DNA of 64,000 bases, from NCBI GenBank assembly GCA_937951345.1, contig CALFCF010000014.1, positions 1 to 64,000 of the forward strand. Direction: 5' to 3'. This document shows positions 1 to 8,981 of this stretch, one piece after another. Origin of the DNA: an uncultured Granulosicoccaceae bacterium. GTDB lineage: Bacteria; Pseudomonadota; Gammaproteobacteria; Granulosicoccales; Granulosicoccaceae. How positions within the stretch are numbered: the first letter of the stretch is position 1; each line of letters starts with the position of its first letter. Position numbers and translations under genes: made by a program. The notes under the pieces were generated by a model. It worked only from the letters and a program-made list of their open reading frames with translations. It had not been told where the DNA came from and did no database searches.

Positions 1-272
1 TTTCATATCCTGTGCGGCACGAGTTCAAGGTGAGACAACCAGCCTATTTGCGCCCCGGCAGCCGGAAAAGGAATTATCTGAAAAGGGGGTTATCCATACA
101 GAGTATTCAGTGTATATGAGCATTACTGTTGGAGCGTTCAGTTCAACAGGAATCTGCAAGTCAGTACGAACGCAGATTCCCGACATCCGGGCAAGTGCTT
201 TTCCAGACTTTTCTTTCGAGTCTTTTTAGAACAAGTTCTATCGCTCGGTCTCCTGCGGTTTGTAAATATTAC

Positions 273-1244
273 TCAGGTTCGCGTATGGGGTTCCAAAAAA
301 TCCACCTCCGGTCCACACGGCACGACCTTCGAAGGATTGATGGTTTCATGACTTGCGTAATAGTGATTTTTAATGTGCTGCATGTTAACCGTCCCGGCGA
401 TACCGGGCTGTTGATAAAGGTCCCGAACGTAGTCCCACAAATTCGGATAGTCGACGATACGTTTCAGATTACATTTAAAATGTCCCACATAAACCGCATC
501 GAAACGTACCAATGTCGTGAACAAACGCCAGTCTGCTTCTGTTATATTCTCACCGGTTAGAAATCGCTGTCTCGATAGGCGTTGTTCAAGCTGATCAAGG
601 GATTCAAATAGAGGAACCAGTGATTCTTCATATGCCTGCTGCGTAGTTGCAAAGCCACACTTGTATACACCATTGTTAATCGTTTGATAAATAAGCTCGT
701 TGAGCTCATCTATTTCTGCCCTGAGTGGTTCGGGATAGTAATCACCTGCTTTAGCACCGACGTCATCAAAAGCGGAATTAAACATACGTATAATTTCGGG
801 TGATTCATTCGACACAATCGTATGGGTGTGCTTATCCCACAACACGGGAACAGTCACCCGACCGGAATAATCCGAAACGGCTTTAGTGTATACCTGATAC
901 ATATATTGAGATTCGTTTACTGTGTCAGGTACCACACCGTCGCCGGATTCAAATGTCCAACCGTTCTCAGCCATGTACCAGTGCACAACAGATACAGAGA
1001 TCAGTTCCTGCAAGCCCTTGATCTCACGAAATATCAGGGTGCGATGTGCCCACGGGCAGGCGTGAGACACATAGAGGTGATATCGATCAGGTTCCGCTTT
1101 GAACCCGGCTTTTCCACTGGGTCCGGCAGAGCCATCGCTGGTTACCCAGTGCCGAAACTGCGGAGTTGTACGTACGAAACGACCCTCAGTTGCGCTCGTG
1201 TCATACCACTGATCAACCCATTTTCCTTGCTGTAAAAGTCCCAT
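273..1244 (-). CDS. yqjG: Glutathionyl-hydroquinone reductase (Xi-class GST, YqjG/ECM4 family)
   Basis: Cytosolic enzyme of the Xi-class glutathione transferases, which reduce glutathionyl-hydroquinones using a catalytic cysteine. The 323-aa product has the family motif CPWAHR with the cysteine at residue 63, the position known for the E. coli enzyme, then a thioredoxin-fold half and an all-alpha C-terminal half (TGENITEADWRLFTTL, near residue 225). Length matches the family. I chose the ATG at 1244; an in-frame TTG lies one codon upstream. The gene stands alone and is divergent from the DUF3592 gene. Identification rests on motif and overall sequence; the physiological substrate is unknown. 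Confidence 0.93.
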   Translation of the reverse strand: MGLLQQGKWVDQWYDTSATEGRFVRTTPQFRHWVTSDGSAGPSGKAGFKAEPDRYHLYVSHACPWAHRTLIFREIKGLQELISVSVVHWYMAENGWTFESGDGVVPDTVNESQYMYQVYTKAVSDYSGRVTVPVLWDKHTHTIVSNESPEIIRMFNSAFDDVGAKAGDYYPEPLRAEIDELNELIYQTINNGVYKCGFATTQQAYEESLVPLFESLDQLEQRLSRQRFLTGENITEADWRLFTTLVRFDAVYVGHFKCNLKRIVDYPNLWDYVRDLYQQPGIAGTVNMQHIKNHYYASHETINPSKVVPCGPEVDFLEPHTRT

Positions 1245-1552
1245 CAATTCTTAACCTTGTTGTATCGCGCCACGACTACAGGACCGTTATTCAACCCTTG
1301 TAGAAGCAGACCTGCGTGTTGCTGTATTTTGCGGTTCATAACGTATCTATTATAAATGACAATCTGTAGCCTTAAAGTCCTTGCCGTTCAAGCCAGATAG
1401 CAATGCCTACAAGGCAAGTATCCCATCCAGGCGATTGGGCATCGCCCGGATAACACAATTCTCAGAACAAGCCTGAGGCGCTTGAGCGTTGTGACATATA
1501 GCCGCTATCAGGAATGTCTTGTGGAAGCATTCATTGTTTCGAGGTGTGATGA
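1245..1552. other. Divergent intergenic region
   Basis: About 300 bases between two divergently transcribed genes. It should hold both promoters, but I could not pick out a convincing -35/-10 pair. The short reading frames here are poor in recognisable protein features and I do not consider them genes. Confidence 0.5.
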
Positions 1553-3289
1553 ATGAGCGAAAAACCCCAAAAAAGCTGGCTTGGAGTAGTGTTTGGTGTT
1601 CTGTTTGCCCTGGGAGGAGCTGTATCGTTATACGTGACAGCATTCAAGCCGATTGTAAGCTATATCAGCACCAGTGGATGGGTAGAGGTACCGGCGTCAA
1701 TCATCAGTGTAAAACTAAAGCGGTACCATGATGACTCTACTACCTACAAAGTGGAAGCACGTTATACCTTCGAGTACAACAACGATCACTATTCAAGCGA
1801 CCGGGTCAGTCTCAGCACAGGAGACGACAGTATCGGTGATTATTGGCAGAACCTGTTCAAAGAAATCAAACACCATCATTCACAAAACGAAGTATCCGCA
1901 TTCGTTAACCCCAAAGATCCAGAACAATCTGTACTGGATAGAACTTTGCGATGGAAGGTCATATTATCCGGCGCAAGTGCCGCACTGATATTTTTTGGTG
2001 TTGCGGGCTTTTTTCTTTGGGCGTCATTAAAACCCGTAAAGAGCAACGCGGCACGCAGACAACAAGAAACTATCTCCGGTATACCGAGTAACCAGAAAAG
2101 CTCAGCAAAACTCTCAGGAATATTCGGTGCAATTCTTTTGCTAAGCGGTGCAGGAATTGCGGCTGTCGCTTTACCCACTGAATTGAAGAGCAATAACTAT
2201 GGGGTGCTCCTGGTGTTGATATTTCCACTGACAGGTGCAGGCATTCTTCACCATGCATACAAAATACATCGTGACTACCGTAAATTCGGACCTACACCGC
2301 TGTATTTGAACCCTAATATTCCTGGTGTCGGAGGCCAGTTGGGAGGTTGGTTTTCTATCTATACAACGCCCGCACAACGTCGATCAACACGATTAACCGA
2401 AAATTTCTCCCGAAACAATTTAACAGCGCGATTGATTTGCACCAGGAAAACTTACGGCAAGAACAATACGAATTCAAAGATAATTTGGCAGGCTGAACAA
2501 CCTGTCTTTATCGAACATACGGGTTATGGCAACAAAGGCACGTTCATTTTCCAGTTACCAGATCACGCTTTAGCGAGTAGCGACAGCAAGCCGGGCTATA
2601 GAATCGACTGGATGATGACTGTTGAGGGACAATTAAACGGTCTTGGATATTTTTTGCGTGATTGGCTGGTCACGGTCGAGGATAATACAGATGAATTGAG
2701 TACAACGTTATCCATCCCGGACTCTTTTCTACAACAGGCAAGGCACACACAAGCGCAGCAGGAATTGCAATCTGCGAGCAGCCAGATTCCGTTGGTTGAG
2801 AACAGCCATTCCATCCAGATTCACAGCCGTGCCGGCAGATACGTCAAATCCGTTTTGTCCGGCATATTGTTCGGTAGCATATTCATGGGTTCTGGCATCT
2901 TTACCGTCTCCCAGAACTGGTGGCCGGGATATCTATTTGTGCTGATCGGCTCGCTTATCAGTTTGACATGTCTGTACAAACTAGGGAAATCGATAGTGAC
3001 GACGATAGAAAAGGATTCCTTGTCCGTTTACACCTGCACACGGCTGTATGGGATTGCGATCTCAAAGAAATCGAGCACCCTCATTGACGAGGACCAAATT
3101 GACCTAAAAAAAACGTCTAGCAGTCAAACTGCCCGAAAACGAACCGAGTACTATGATTTGCGCATAGAGCACGGAGATGAAGCCATCACTCTGGCAACAG
3201 CAATCAAGGGAAGAGATGCGGCAGATAGACTCAGAGACATTCTGACAGAGCGTTGTTTTACGCAGAATTCGTTACCAAAGGCAGCTTGA
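1553..3289 (+). CDS. DUF3592-domain membrane protein
   Basis: A 578-aa integral membrane protein. It has a hydrophobic segment at residues 10-30, then a soluble domain of DUF3592 character (VPASIISVKLKRY through the NPKDPEQSVL motif, about residues 45-130). Further membrane segments lie near 135-157, 186-206, 215-235, 440-460 and 465-485, separated by a second soluble region. No catalytic motif is visible and the function is unknown. It ends only 20 bases before the D-threonine-aldolase-like gene on the same strand, so the two may be cotranscribed, although no functional link is evident. Confidence 0.8.
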   Translation: MSEKPQKSWLGVVFGVLFALGGAVSLYVTAFKPIVSYISTSGWVEVPASIISVKLKRYHDDSTTYKVEARYTFEYNNDHYSSDRVSLSTGDDSIGDYWQNLFKEIKHHHSQNEVSAFVNPKDPEQSVLDRTLRWKVILSGASAALIFFGVAGFFLWASLKPVKSNAARRQQETISGIPSNQKSSAKLSGIFGAILLLSGAGIAAVALPTELKSNNYGVLLVLIFPLTGAGILHHAYKIHRDYRKFGPTPLYLNPNIPGVGGQLGGWFSIYTTPAQRRSTRLTENFSRNNLTARLICTRKTYGKNNTNSKIIWQAEQPVFIEHTGYGNKGTFIFQLPDHALASSDSKPGYRIDWMMTVEGQLNGLGYFLRDWLVTVEDNTDELSTTLSIPDSFLQQARHTQAQQELQSASSQIPLVENSHSIQIHSRAGRYVKSVLSGILFGSIFMGSGIFTVSQNWWPGYLFVLIGSLISLTCLYKLGKSIVTTIEKDSLSVYTCTRLYGIAISKKSSTLIDEDQIDLKKTSSSQTARKRTEYYDLRIEHGDEAITLATAIKGRDAADRLRDILTERCFTQNSLPKAA

Positions 3290-3309
3290 TTTTTACTGGT
3301 TGGGAATAG

Positions 3310-4449
3310 ATGATGGATATCAGAATGACTGGTATTCAACCAAACCACAAAAATTCTTCCATGTCTGCAGATTCAGATTCGCTAAAACAATCCGTTGTTG
3401 AGAAATTTGGTACTCCTTGCACTGTGGTTGACCTTGATATTGTAGAAAACAATATCGCCAATGCTCAACAACGGTGCAACGATGCCGGAATCGCAAACCG
3501 CCCGCATATAAAAACCCACAAATCGCCATTCTTTGCCAATCAGCAACTTCAGGCAGGTGCAGTAGGCATCACCTGCCAGAAGCTCGGCGAGGCGGAGGTT
3601 ATGTTTAATGCCGGTATAACCGATATTGTTATCGCTACCAATCTGATAGGCGCAGCCAGATCGGGGAAACTCGCGGCTTTGCAGCAACAGGTAGCATTAA
3701 AGGTTTGTGCAGACAATCAGGTCACACTTACCGAATATGCAAAGGCTGCCTGTCAGGCTGAACGCACGATAGATGTACTGATCGAATGCGACACCGGCCA
3801 AAAACGCGCTGGCGTTGAGACTCCCGGGCAGGCGCGCGAACTGGCAGAGATTATTGACTCCAATCCCTGGTTGGATTTCGCCGGATTGTTGTTTTATCCA
3901 TTGCTGGATACCTGGCCGCAAACCCAAGCCTTTTTCGATGAAGTGTCTGCCGGTTTAAGCAAACTAGGCATGAGCGCTGGTATCGTCTCAACCGGTGGTA
4001 CACCCAACTTCGTTAATCTCGGCAACTTGCAGGGTGCTACAGAACACCGTGCCGGTACCTGTATTTTTAACGATCGCATGATGATGGCAGCAGGAGTTGC
4101 AACACTGGATGACTGCGCTCTACAGGTCTTTACCACTGTTGTCAGTCGCGCAGGGGCCGAACGTGGCATTCTGGATGCTGGTTCGAAAACGCTAACCAGC
4201 GACCAAGGGGGTTTAGACGGATTTGGCTATATTGTTGAACACCCTGACGCGAAGATCATAAAGTTTTCAGAGGAACACGGATTCCTCGACTTATCGCGCT
4301 GTCAGCCGAAGCCAGGGATAGGCGATGTCGTCAGAGTGATACCCAACCATGTCTGTGTAGCTGTCAATATGGTGGATAATTTAGTAGCAGTGAGAAACAA
4401 CGAAATTGTAGATGTTATTCCCGTTGCCGCTCGCGGTAAGCTGGTTTAA
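3310..4449 (+). CDS. D-threonine aldolase / D-serine dehydratase-like PLP enzyme
   Basis: Fold-type III PLP enzyme with an alanine-racemase-like N-terminal barrel, acting on D-3-hydroxyamino acids. The Schiff-base lysine is K68 in the motif RPHIKTHK. The metal-binding His-x-Cys pair of this family is present at H347 and C349 (PNHVCVAVN), so a divalent-metal-dependent D-threonine aldolase or D-serine dehydratase is expected. Length (379 aa) is normal. An alternative start at 3361 (MSADSDS) would remove a poorly conserved 17-residue leader. Substrate choice between aldol cleavage and dehydration cannot be read from the sequence. Confidence 0.85.
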   Translation: MMDIRMTGIQPNHKNSSMSADSDSLKQSVVEKFGTPCTVVDLDIVENNIANAQQRCNDAGIANRPHIKTHKSPFFANQQLQAGAVGITCQKLGEAEVMFNAGITDIVIATNLIGAARSGKLAALQQQVALKVCADNQVTLTEYAKAACQAERTIDVLIECDTGQKRAGVETPGQARELAEIIDSNPWLDFAGLLFYPLLDTWPQTQAFFDEVSAGLSKLGMSAGIVSTGGTPNFVNLGNLQGATEHRAGTCIFNDRMMMAAGVATLDDCALQVFTTVVSRAGAERGILDAGSKTLTSDQGGLDGFGYIVEHPDAKIIKFSEEHGFLDLSRCQPKPGIGDVVRVIPNHVCVAVNMVDNLVAVRNNEIVDVIPVAARGKLV

Positions 4450-4637
4450 TCCGGCAGATCAGGTACCCGGTATCGAACACCCTGCTCTACCTCGTTTCAA
4501 TCTTATCGATCCTAACAAACCATACAGCCTAATTAATCCAACTATCCAACTATCCGACTATGCAGATATCACACAGCTGCAATGTCATGCATTTTTTAGG
4601 ACCTAAAAATCAGCCGTCCTTATCCATACAACATTCT

Positions 4638-4674
4638 TTAAGCGTTAAATAAATCACTGCATTTAACGACTTAA
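4638..4674. terminator. Hairpin between convergent genes
   Basis: Arms ttaagcgttaaat (4638-4650) and atttaacgacttaa (4661-4674) pair with a single bulged base. It sits between the PLP enzyme gene and the last ABC permease gene, which converge. It has no long U tract, so it is a candidate bidirectional terminator only. Confidence 0.5.
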
Positions 4675-4693
4675 AACGAATCACGCAACACGG

Positions 4694-5503
4694 TCATTTC
4701 TTTCCTATAGCTTGTGTTAGTAGTAACAACACTGTCGATACCAACACCATGATAGTGGATATCGCAGCAATTGTCGGGTCTATATAATCGCGCAACGCGC
4801 TGAACATATGCTTTGTTAGTGTTGCCGTACTACCACCTGATACGAATATCGCAACAATCACTTCATCGAACGAGGTCAGAAAAGACAGGAGCGCAGCAGT
4901 CACCACTGAAAACTTGATCTGCGGTAGCGTTATCTGGAAAAAAGCCTTGATCCGTGTTGCACCGAGGCTAACCGCAACACGTTCCTGATTTAAATCGTAG
5001 GAACGCAGCGCTGCTGTAATAACAATCATAACCAACGGCGTGGCCAGCGCCGTGTGTGCAATCACTAGACCGGTAAGTGTATTGTTCAATCCGAATTTAC
5101 CAAATGCATAGAAAGTACCGATAGCAATCAAGATAACCGGTACGATCATCGGTGTAATCAGCAACATGAATATCCGCTTTGCTAACCGGTGGCCGGATAC
5201 AAACAACGCATAAGCGGCCATCGTACCGAGAATGGTTGCCACCATCATGGTTGCCGTAGCTATTTTCAGCGATACAACCGTTGCACGCATCCACTTGCGA
5301 GACCCGAAATATTCGTTATACCAGCGCAGCGACCAAGTCTCCGGTGGAAACTCAAGATATTGAGAATCCGAGAACGACATCGGTATCACCAGAAAGGTAG
5401 GGATTATCAGCAGGATCATGATGATGGCTGCCAGTACATACAACCATAAGCGACCACCGTGGGTCACCTGTGTACTCGATGCAGGGGTACGCCACCAGCT
5501 CAT
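4694..5503 (-). CDS. ABC transporter permease, PotC type
   Basis: Second inner-membrane subunit of a polyamine/opine-type importer. The 269-aa protein has about six hydrophobic segments, and the permease coupling motif lies around residues 172-200 (ERVAVSLGATRIKAFFQITLPQI). It is the last gene of the leftward cluster, 39 bases after the PotB-type permease, and ends just before a hairpin. Its position after ATPase and PotB-type genes supports a single four-component transporter. By family the cargo would be a cationic or zwitterionic amine; the exact ligand is not visible. Confidence 0.92.
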   Translation of the reverse strand: MSWWRTPASSTQVTHGGRLWLYVLAAIIMILLIIPTFLVIPMSFSDSQYLEFPPETWSLRWYNEYFGSRKWMRATVVSLKIATATMMVATILGTMAAYALFVSGHRLAKRIFMLLITPMIVPVILIAIGTFYAFGKFGLNNTLTGLVIAHTALATPLVMIVITAALRSYDLNQERVAVSLGATRIKAFFQITLPQIKFSVVTAALLSFLTSFDEVIVAIFVSGGSTATLTKHMFSALRDYIDPTIAAISTIMVLVSTVLLLLTQAIGKK

Positions 5504-5542
5504 CGAAACACCTGCTTTTTAAGTTGAATATTCATGCCCGGA

Positions 5543-6484
5543 TCAACTTTTCCCGAACAACGCTGCATCAAGTTTTAGCACCCGCCCGGCAATAAACAGT
5601 ACCAGCAACGTAGCGATCAACAACACAACGCCGAGTGCACTGGCTGCTCCCCAATTAAACTGGTTCTCCAGTATTGCGGTGATTTGCGTTGACACCATGA
5701 TGACCCGTCCACCGCCGAGTACAGCAGGCGTCACATAAAACCCCAGACAAAGCACAAACACTATCAATGAGCCGGCTACCATACCCGGCAGCGACAATGG
5801 CATGTAAACTGTCCAGAAAGCCCGTGCAGGTGATGCACCGAGATTGGATGCCGCGTGCATCATGTCGCGATCAATTTTTTTCATTGCGTTGTAAAGTGGC
5901 AACACCAGAAACGGCAACATGATGTGCGCCATGCCGATCAGCGTACCCGTCATGTTATGCACCAGCTTGATCGGTGACTCCCAAAGCCCCATGTTTATTG
6001 CAAAATCATTGATGATCCCTTTGCGTTGCAGCAATACCAACCATGCATAAGTGCGCACCAGCAAGGACGTCCAGAACGGTAAGAGCACCGCCAACATGAA
6101 AAAACCAACCCACCGACCGGGTAGTTGCGCCAGAAAATAGGCTAACGGGTAACCCAGTAAAATACAGATTAAAGTTGTTAAGAAGCTAACCTGGAAAGTC
6201 GTGGTAAATGTTCTGGCATATGACTTGTACTCAATCATCTTCTGGTAGTTTTCAAGCGAAAACCCACCTGCTTTGCCGATAAAGGACAAATAAAATAGCC
6301 AGCCGACAGGTATCAGGATAACCAGCGCGATCACCACTAACGCCGGGAATGTCAAGCTCAGTAGCTTCCACTGTTCGCGTTTTTCCTGTTCAGCAAGTGC
6401 AACACGGTTATCATCTGACACTGCCGGAAACTGATTGCCTGTCTGATTATTCTCCACAACAGTCTCAGCAGAGGTCTTACTCAT
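5543..6484 (-). CDS. ABC transporter permease, PotB type
   Basis: First permease subunit (313 aa). A hydrophilic N-terminus of about 35 residues precedes six predicted membrane segments, and the EAA-like coupling loop reads HAASNLGASPARAFWTVYMP near residues 213-232. Its start codon overlaps the stop of the ATPase gene by 4 nt, indicating translational coupling. Together with 4694-5503, 6481-7584 and 7711-8826 it forms a complete spermidine/putrescine-family importer. Confidence 0.92.
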   Translation of the reverse strand: MSKTSAETVVENNQTGNQFPAVSDDNRVALAEQEKREQWKLLSLTFPALVVIALVILIPVGWLFYLSFIGKAGGFSLENYQKMIEYKSYARTFTTTFQVSFLTTLICILLGYPLAYFLAQLPGRWVGFFMLAVLLPFWTSLLVRTYAWLVLLQRKGIINDFAINMGLWESPIKLVHNMTGTLIGMAHIMLPFLVLPLYNAMKKIDRDMMHAASNLGASPARAFWTVYMPLSLPGMVAGSLIVFVLCLGFYVTPAVLGGGRVIMVSTQITAILENQFNWGAASALGVVLLIATLLVLFIAGRVLKLDAALFGKS

Positions 6485-7584
6485 CGCTGAGAATTACCCG
6501 TAGGCACAACAATAATATCGCGACGAAAGATTGCCAACTGCACCTGTGAGCCGGGATTTGCCGTGATACCTGGCGTAGCAGTGCCGGTACTCGACCGGAC
6601 GCTGACTTCAGTACCGTCGTCCAAAACAACCAGCAACAAAGCAGTTTCGCCCTGAAACACCGATTCCTTGACAGTACCATTGAAGAAAAGTGTGCTATCG
6701 CGATCGGCAGTGCCAGGTTCAACCATCAAACGCTCCGGCCGGATAACCAACGACCAGTCTGTCTCTGCAGGTGTATCCGGAACAGATGAAACCCGTTCAT
6801 CGCCAACAAAAAGCTCATTACCCGTTCGCTTTAACGGAATCATTGTAGATTCACCAATAAAATCAGCAACGAACGCATTGCTTGGCTGGTTATAAATAAC
6901 TTGTGGCGCATCGACCTGCATCAACTGCCCGTTATCTATAACGGCTATCCTGTCTGACATTGTCAGAGCTTCACGTTGATCGTGAGTGACATATACGGTG
7001 GTAACACCCAGCTGCCTGTGCAAATCCTTAAGTTCGATCTGCATTCGCTCGCGTAGTTTTTTATCCAGTGCAGATAAAGGCTCGTCCATTAACAATATGC
7101 GTGGTTCGAATACAAATGCACGTGCAAGCGCAACACGTTGGCGCTGCCCACCCGAAAGCTGATCAATATGGCGCTCACCCAACCCTGACAATTGGACCGT
7201 ATCCAGTGCCTTGTTCACTCGCTCACGTCTCTCGCTTTTGTTAACGCGGCGCAGCTTCAGTGGATACGCAATGTTTTCGGCAACCGACATGTGCGGAAAC
7301 AAGGCATAACTCTGAAACACCATACCGACTTCGCGTTTGTGTGGCGGTGTCAGTATCATCTCTTTATCGCCAAAACGAATGCTTCCGGCATCCGGTCGGT
7401 TGAACCCGGCAATTGCCATCAACAAGGTGGTTTTGCCCGAACCGGAAGGACCCAGCAGAGTCAGGAACTCGCCGCTTTTTATATCCAGATCGACAGTGTC
7501 AAGCGCATATAGCTGCCCGTATTGCTTGGTCAGCCCGCGGATGGAGATGGGCAGAGCAGAATCTACGATAGATGATTCATTCAC
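6481..7584 (-). CDS. ABC transporter ATP-binding protein, PotA type
   Basis: Cytoplasmic ATPase of the importer, 367 aa. Walker A is GPSGSGKTT (about residues 45-53), the signature is LSGGQ (143-147), Walker B is LLMDEP (163-168), and a C-terminal TOBE-like regulatory region follows from about residue 240. The start is a GTG at 7584, set by the conserved beginning of the ABC domain; its ribosome binding site is weak. That fits lower expression than the binding protein upstream, from which it is separated by a strong hairpin. Confidence 0.94.
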   Translation of the reverse strand: MNESSIVDSALPISIRGLTKQYGQLYALDTVDLDIKSGEFLTLLGPSGSGKTTLLMAIAGFNRPDAGSIRFGDKEMILTPPHKREVGMVFQSYALFPHMSVAENIAYPLKLRRVNKSERRERVNKALDTVQLSGLGERHIDQLSGGQRQRVALARAFVFEPRILLMDEPLSALDKKLRERMQIELKDLHRQLGVTTVYVTHDQREALTMSDRIAVIDNGQLMQVDAPQVIYNQPSNAFVADFIGESTMIPLKRTGNELFVGDERVSSVPDTPAETDWSLVIRPERLMVEPGTADRDSTLFFNGTVKESVFQGETALLLVVLDDGTEVSVRSSTGTATPGITANPGSQVQLAIFRRDIIVVPTGNSQR

Positions 7585-7647
7585 GGCGCATCAAAACAAG
7601 GATTCAGCGTGAGTACGATAATCCGATTTCACGTTGTAGAGAAGTGC

Positions 7648-7674
7648 CGACCCCTGCATGTGACGCAGGGGTCG
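7648..7674 (-). promoter_or_regulatory. Intercistronic hairpin between binding-protein and ATPase genes
   Basis: Perfect 10-bp stem cgacccctgc / gcaggggtcg around a 7-nt loop, in the 126-base gap between the binding-protein stop and the ATPase start. There is no U tract. In ABC operons such hairpins commonly stabilise the upstream binding-protein message or partly attenuate downstream transcription; that role here is inferred from position. Confidence 0.55.
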
Positions 7675-7710
7675 CGTTGGGTATCAAAGCACTTTACCAG
7701 TGCTTGTGTA

Positions 7711-8826
7711 CTACTCGCTCAACATTTCAATGTAGAGTTCAAGTGCTGTTTCGCGATTTTGCGCATACCAGTCAAGACTCACAGGCAACATTAATGGCAC
7801 ATTGTTCGGATGAGAAGGCAGAGACTCTATTAACTCCTTAGGCGCTGTTGTTAATTCGTATGCCTTTTGATTGGTTGGGCCGTAGGTAATATGAAACGGC
7901 AGGTTGGCTTGATATTCCGGTTTGGATACTTCAGCCAGAAATTTCATTGCAGTGTCTTTATTGGGCGCACCTTTTGGTATGGCAAAGCAGTCGTAGTCGA
8001 GCAACGCCTGATCAAAGCTATAGCCTACCGTTGCTCCGTCTTTTTTGGCATTGTCGAAACGGCCGTTCCAGCCGGTACTCATATCGACTTCAGCATCCTT
8101 CATTAATTGCGCCTGTTGCGCACCGGATTCCCAAAATACAGCGATGTTGGGCTTTAGCTCACGGATTTTGTTAATCGCGCGCTGCATACCTTCTTTGGTC
8201 GAGAGCACGTCATAGACTTCTTCGGGTGGCACACCGTCTGCCATCAGTGCGGGTTCTAGAGCGCCATCGACGTTATTTGCGCGGTAAGCACGTGTACCGG
8301 GGAATTTCTCAACATCGAAAAAATCTGCCCAGGTTTTTGGTGCTCCGTCGCTGCCCGGCTCACCATATTTATCGGTGTTCCAGGCCATGACTGTGGCAAA
8401 CACATCTGAACCAACACAATAGTCGGTGTACAGGTTGGGATAGAAATCCGACACATCAACAACGTCAAAATCAATTTTCTCAAGGCAACCTTTCGCCGCA
8501 GCCGCAGCTCCACCGCCCGAGCCGGTAACCACAAGATCCCAACTGACCGAACCTGACTCAACCTGCAAACAGGTTTTTGACATACTGGCGCCGGATTCAC
8601 GGTTGATTTCGATGCCGGTATTGGCAGATGCATCATTGAATAACGCAGCGTCCTGTGCTGCACCGTAGCTGCCGCCCCAGGAAACCACTGTGACTGGATC
8701 AGCAGCTGTTGCGCTACCGACCACCATAGCGCTCGCCAGCGCTGCTTTAACTATCGGTTTTAGTGATGAGGTAACAAGCGTGCTTGTTGTTTTACGTGTT
8801 ATTGATCGTTCTCCGAAATACATCAT
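7711..8826 (-). CDS. Periplasmic substrate-binding protein, PotD type
   Basis: Extracellular solute-binding protein of the polyamine/opine family, 371 aa. An N-terminal signal peptide ends at about residue 42 (VVGSATAA), followed by the mature start DPVTVVSWGGSYG, typical of the family. A strong Shine-Dalgarno (aaaggagg) precedes tandem ATG codons at 8826 and 8823, consistent with high expression. It is the first transporter gene in transcription order and follows the flavoprotein gene by 155 bases, where it may have its own promoter. Related proteins bind putrescine, spermidine or betaine-like amines; the ligand here is unknown. Confidence 0.9.
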   Translation of the reverse strand: MMYFGERSITRKTTSTLVTSSLKPIVKAALASAMVVGSATAADPVTVVSWGGSYGAAQDAALFNDASANTGIEINRESGASMSKTCLQVESGSVSWDLVVTGSGGGAAAAAKGCLEKIDFDVVDVSDFYPNLYTDYCVGSDVFATVMAWNTDKYGEPGSDGAPKTWADFFDVEKFPGTRAYRANNVDGALEPALMADGVPPEEVYDVLSTKEGMQRAINKIRELKPNIAVFWESGAQQAQLMKDAEVDMSTGWNGRFDNAKKDGATVGYSFDQALLDYDCFAIPKGAPNKDTAMKFLAEVSKPEYQANLPFHITYGPTNQKAYELTTAPKELIESLPSHPNNVPLMLPVSLDWYAQNRETALELYIEMLSE

Positions 8827-8981
8827 TTTGCGCTCCTCCTTTGTTCAATTCGCCGGATCCCTGTGCAACAGATCCGTGTCTGATGTTTTGAGCCTCACAA
8901 TCACGCTACCATAAATTTCGCAGTCAATCGAATTGATGACGCATCTGGATAATTCGTTCCGAGTTTCTTTGCTGAGCAGCG

